A stretch of 64,000 nucleotides of DNA from Gramella sp. AN32. Its GTDB lineage: Bacteria; Bacteroidota; Bacteroidia; Flavobacteriales; Flavobacteriaceae. The notes beneath the pieces were generated by a model. The model did not search any database. It saw only the letters and a program-made list of their open reading frames with translations, and had not been told where the DNA came from. The stretch covers positions 1 through 64,000 of the forward strand of contig NZ_QEYO01000003.1 of assembly GCF_023718305.1 (NCBI RefSeq), written 5' to 3'. Positions 63,651-64,000 of the stretch are shown here, in pieces. The position numbers and the translations under genes were made by a program. Numbering within the stretch: the first letter of the stretch is position 1; each line of letters starts with the position of its first letter.

Positions 63651-64000
63651 TAAATTTCCCTTTTATTATTTCTTTTTAACGCCAGCCTATATTCAGCTAA
63701 AATCACCTTTACGTCATCATTCATTTTATCGCTGAGTTCAGCGACATCACGCGAATCATAGCCATACAATTTCTCCTGGTCACCGTCATCATCCCGGCCG
63801 CGTAAATTTCCCTCCTTATCAATGATATAAACATATGGTGAATGTAATTTTGAATCCAGGTGATGTGAAGTCTTCAGACTCTCAAACACTTCTTTTACAT
63901 TTTCTTCCGTACTATATACAATCTTCCACTTGGTGGATGCGGTAATCCTTTTAAATTCCTCTACAAAAGCTTCAGTTTCATCCTGGGCATCTTTGGGAAG
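63650..64000 (-). CDS. SCO-like/thioredoxin-fold protein, C-terminal part (5' end outside the window)
   Basis: The frame is open to the right edge, so the gene starts beyond it; the GTG at 63889 is internal. The 116 visible residues include EFKRITASTKWKIVYS, then SPYVYIIDKEGNLRGRDD and the tail DKMNDDVKVILAEYRLAL. The strand pattern (YIIDKEGNLRGR) resembles the second half of SCO/thioredoxin-like proteins, but the cysteine motif would lie in the missing part. It shares a TAATG overlap with the SCO gene. Confidence 0.75.
   Translation of the reverse strand, partial: LPKDAQDETEAFVEEFKRITASTKWKIVYSTEENVKEVFESLKTSHHLDSKLHSPYVYIIDKEGNLRGRDDDGDQEKLYGYDSRDVAELSDKMNDDVKVILAEYRLALKRNNKREI

Overview
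The window is AT-rich chromosomal DNA from a member of the Bacteroidota, almost certainly a flavobacterium (Flavobacteriaceae of the Gramella/Salegentibacter/Zunongwangia kind; the genus is inference). The evidence is type IX secretion proteins (PorG, a PorP/SprF protein), a folK-deoxynucleoside kinase fusion, a FadL/SGNH-hydrolase pair, many family-typical DUF proteins (DUF2797, DUF4136, DUF4230, DUF5522, GSCFA), and promoters of the Bacteroidota type (TTG, about 19 bases, then TAnnTTTG). No rRNA or tRNA gene was seen. Most of the window is housekeeping; unusual material is concentrated at the left end and in the intergenic repeats.

Left end to 11 kb: the 3' end of an IS1595-like transposase abuts a truncated tricorn-like protease gene, so an insertion appears to have split it. 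Next come an unrecognised secreted protein, a TPR-transmembrane-class III nucleotide cyclase and, convergent with it, a Pycsar-effector-like (DUF5706) membrane protein. After that come an rRNA/tRNA methyltransferase, the folK-dNK fusion, a queuosine-precursor transporter, a large AsmA-like protein, and about 700 bp of decayed palindromic repeats with no gene.

11-29.5 kb: DUF2797 protein, GH3-like adenylating enzyme, hexapeptide acetyltransferase, and a reverse operon of PLP deaminase, glucosaminidase and hemL. Then a small HExxH protein, a DUF5522 protein, hutU (carrying two in-frame palindromic insertions), a DUF4136 lipoprotein, a long phenylalanine hydroxylase, a DUF4230 protein, a candidate structured RNA, a GSCFA protein and alaS. 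An M23 peptidase/MerR/LemA/TPM/TPM operon follows.

29.5-38.3 kb, mostly reverse strand: clpX, clpP and tig (protein quality control), a holin-like membrane protein, an SGNH lipoprotein with FadL, an alpha/beta hydrolase and pdxJ. 38.3-46.2 kb, forward: CBS protein and nadK, then the envelope-biogenesis cluster porG-uppS-bamA-ompH-ompH and murI.

46.2-64 kb: an orphan PorP/SprF protein, an Nfu protein with a duplicated N-domain, a PiT phosphate transporter with a PhoU-like tail, a DUF255 thioredoxin-domain protein, MscS, and a reverse operon for a MacB-type tripartite exporter (ATPase, two permeases, two HlyD adaptors, TolC) ending in tsaB. Last come a small Cys-motif membrane protein, a DUF420 protein, a SCO protein and a partial protein cut by the window edge, all likely cytochrome-oxidase associated.
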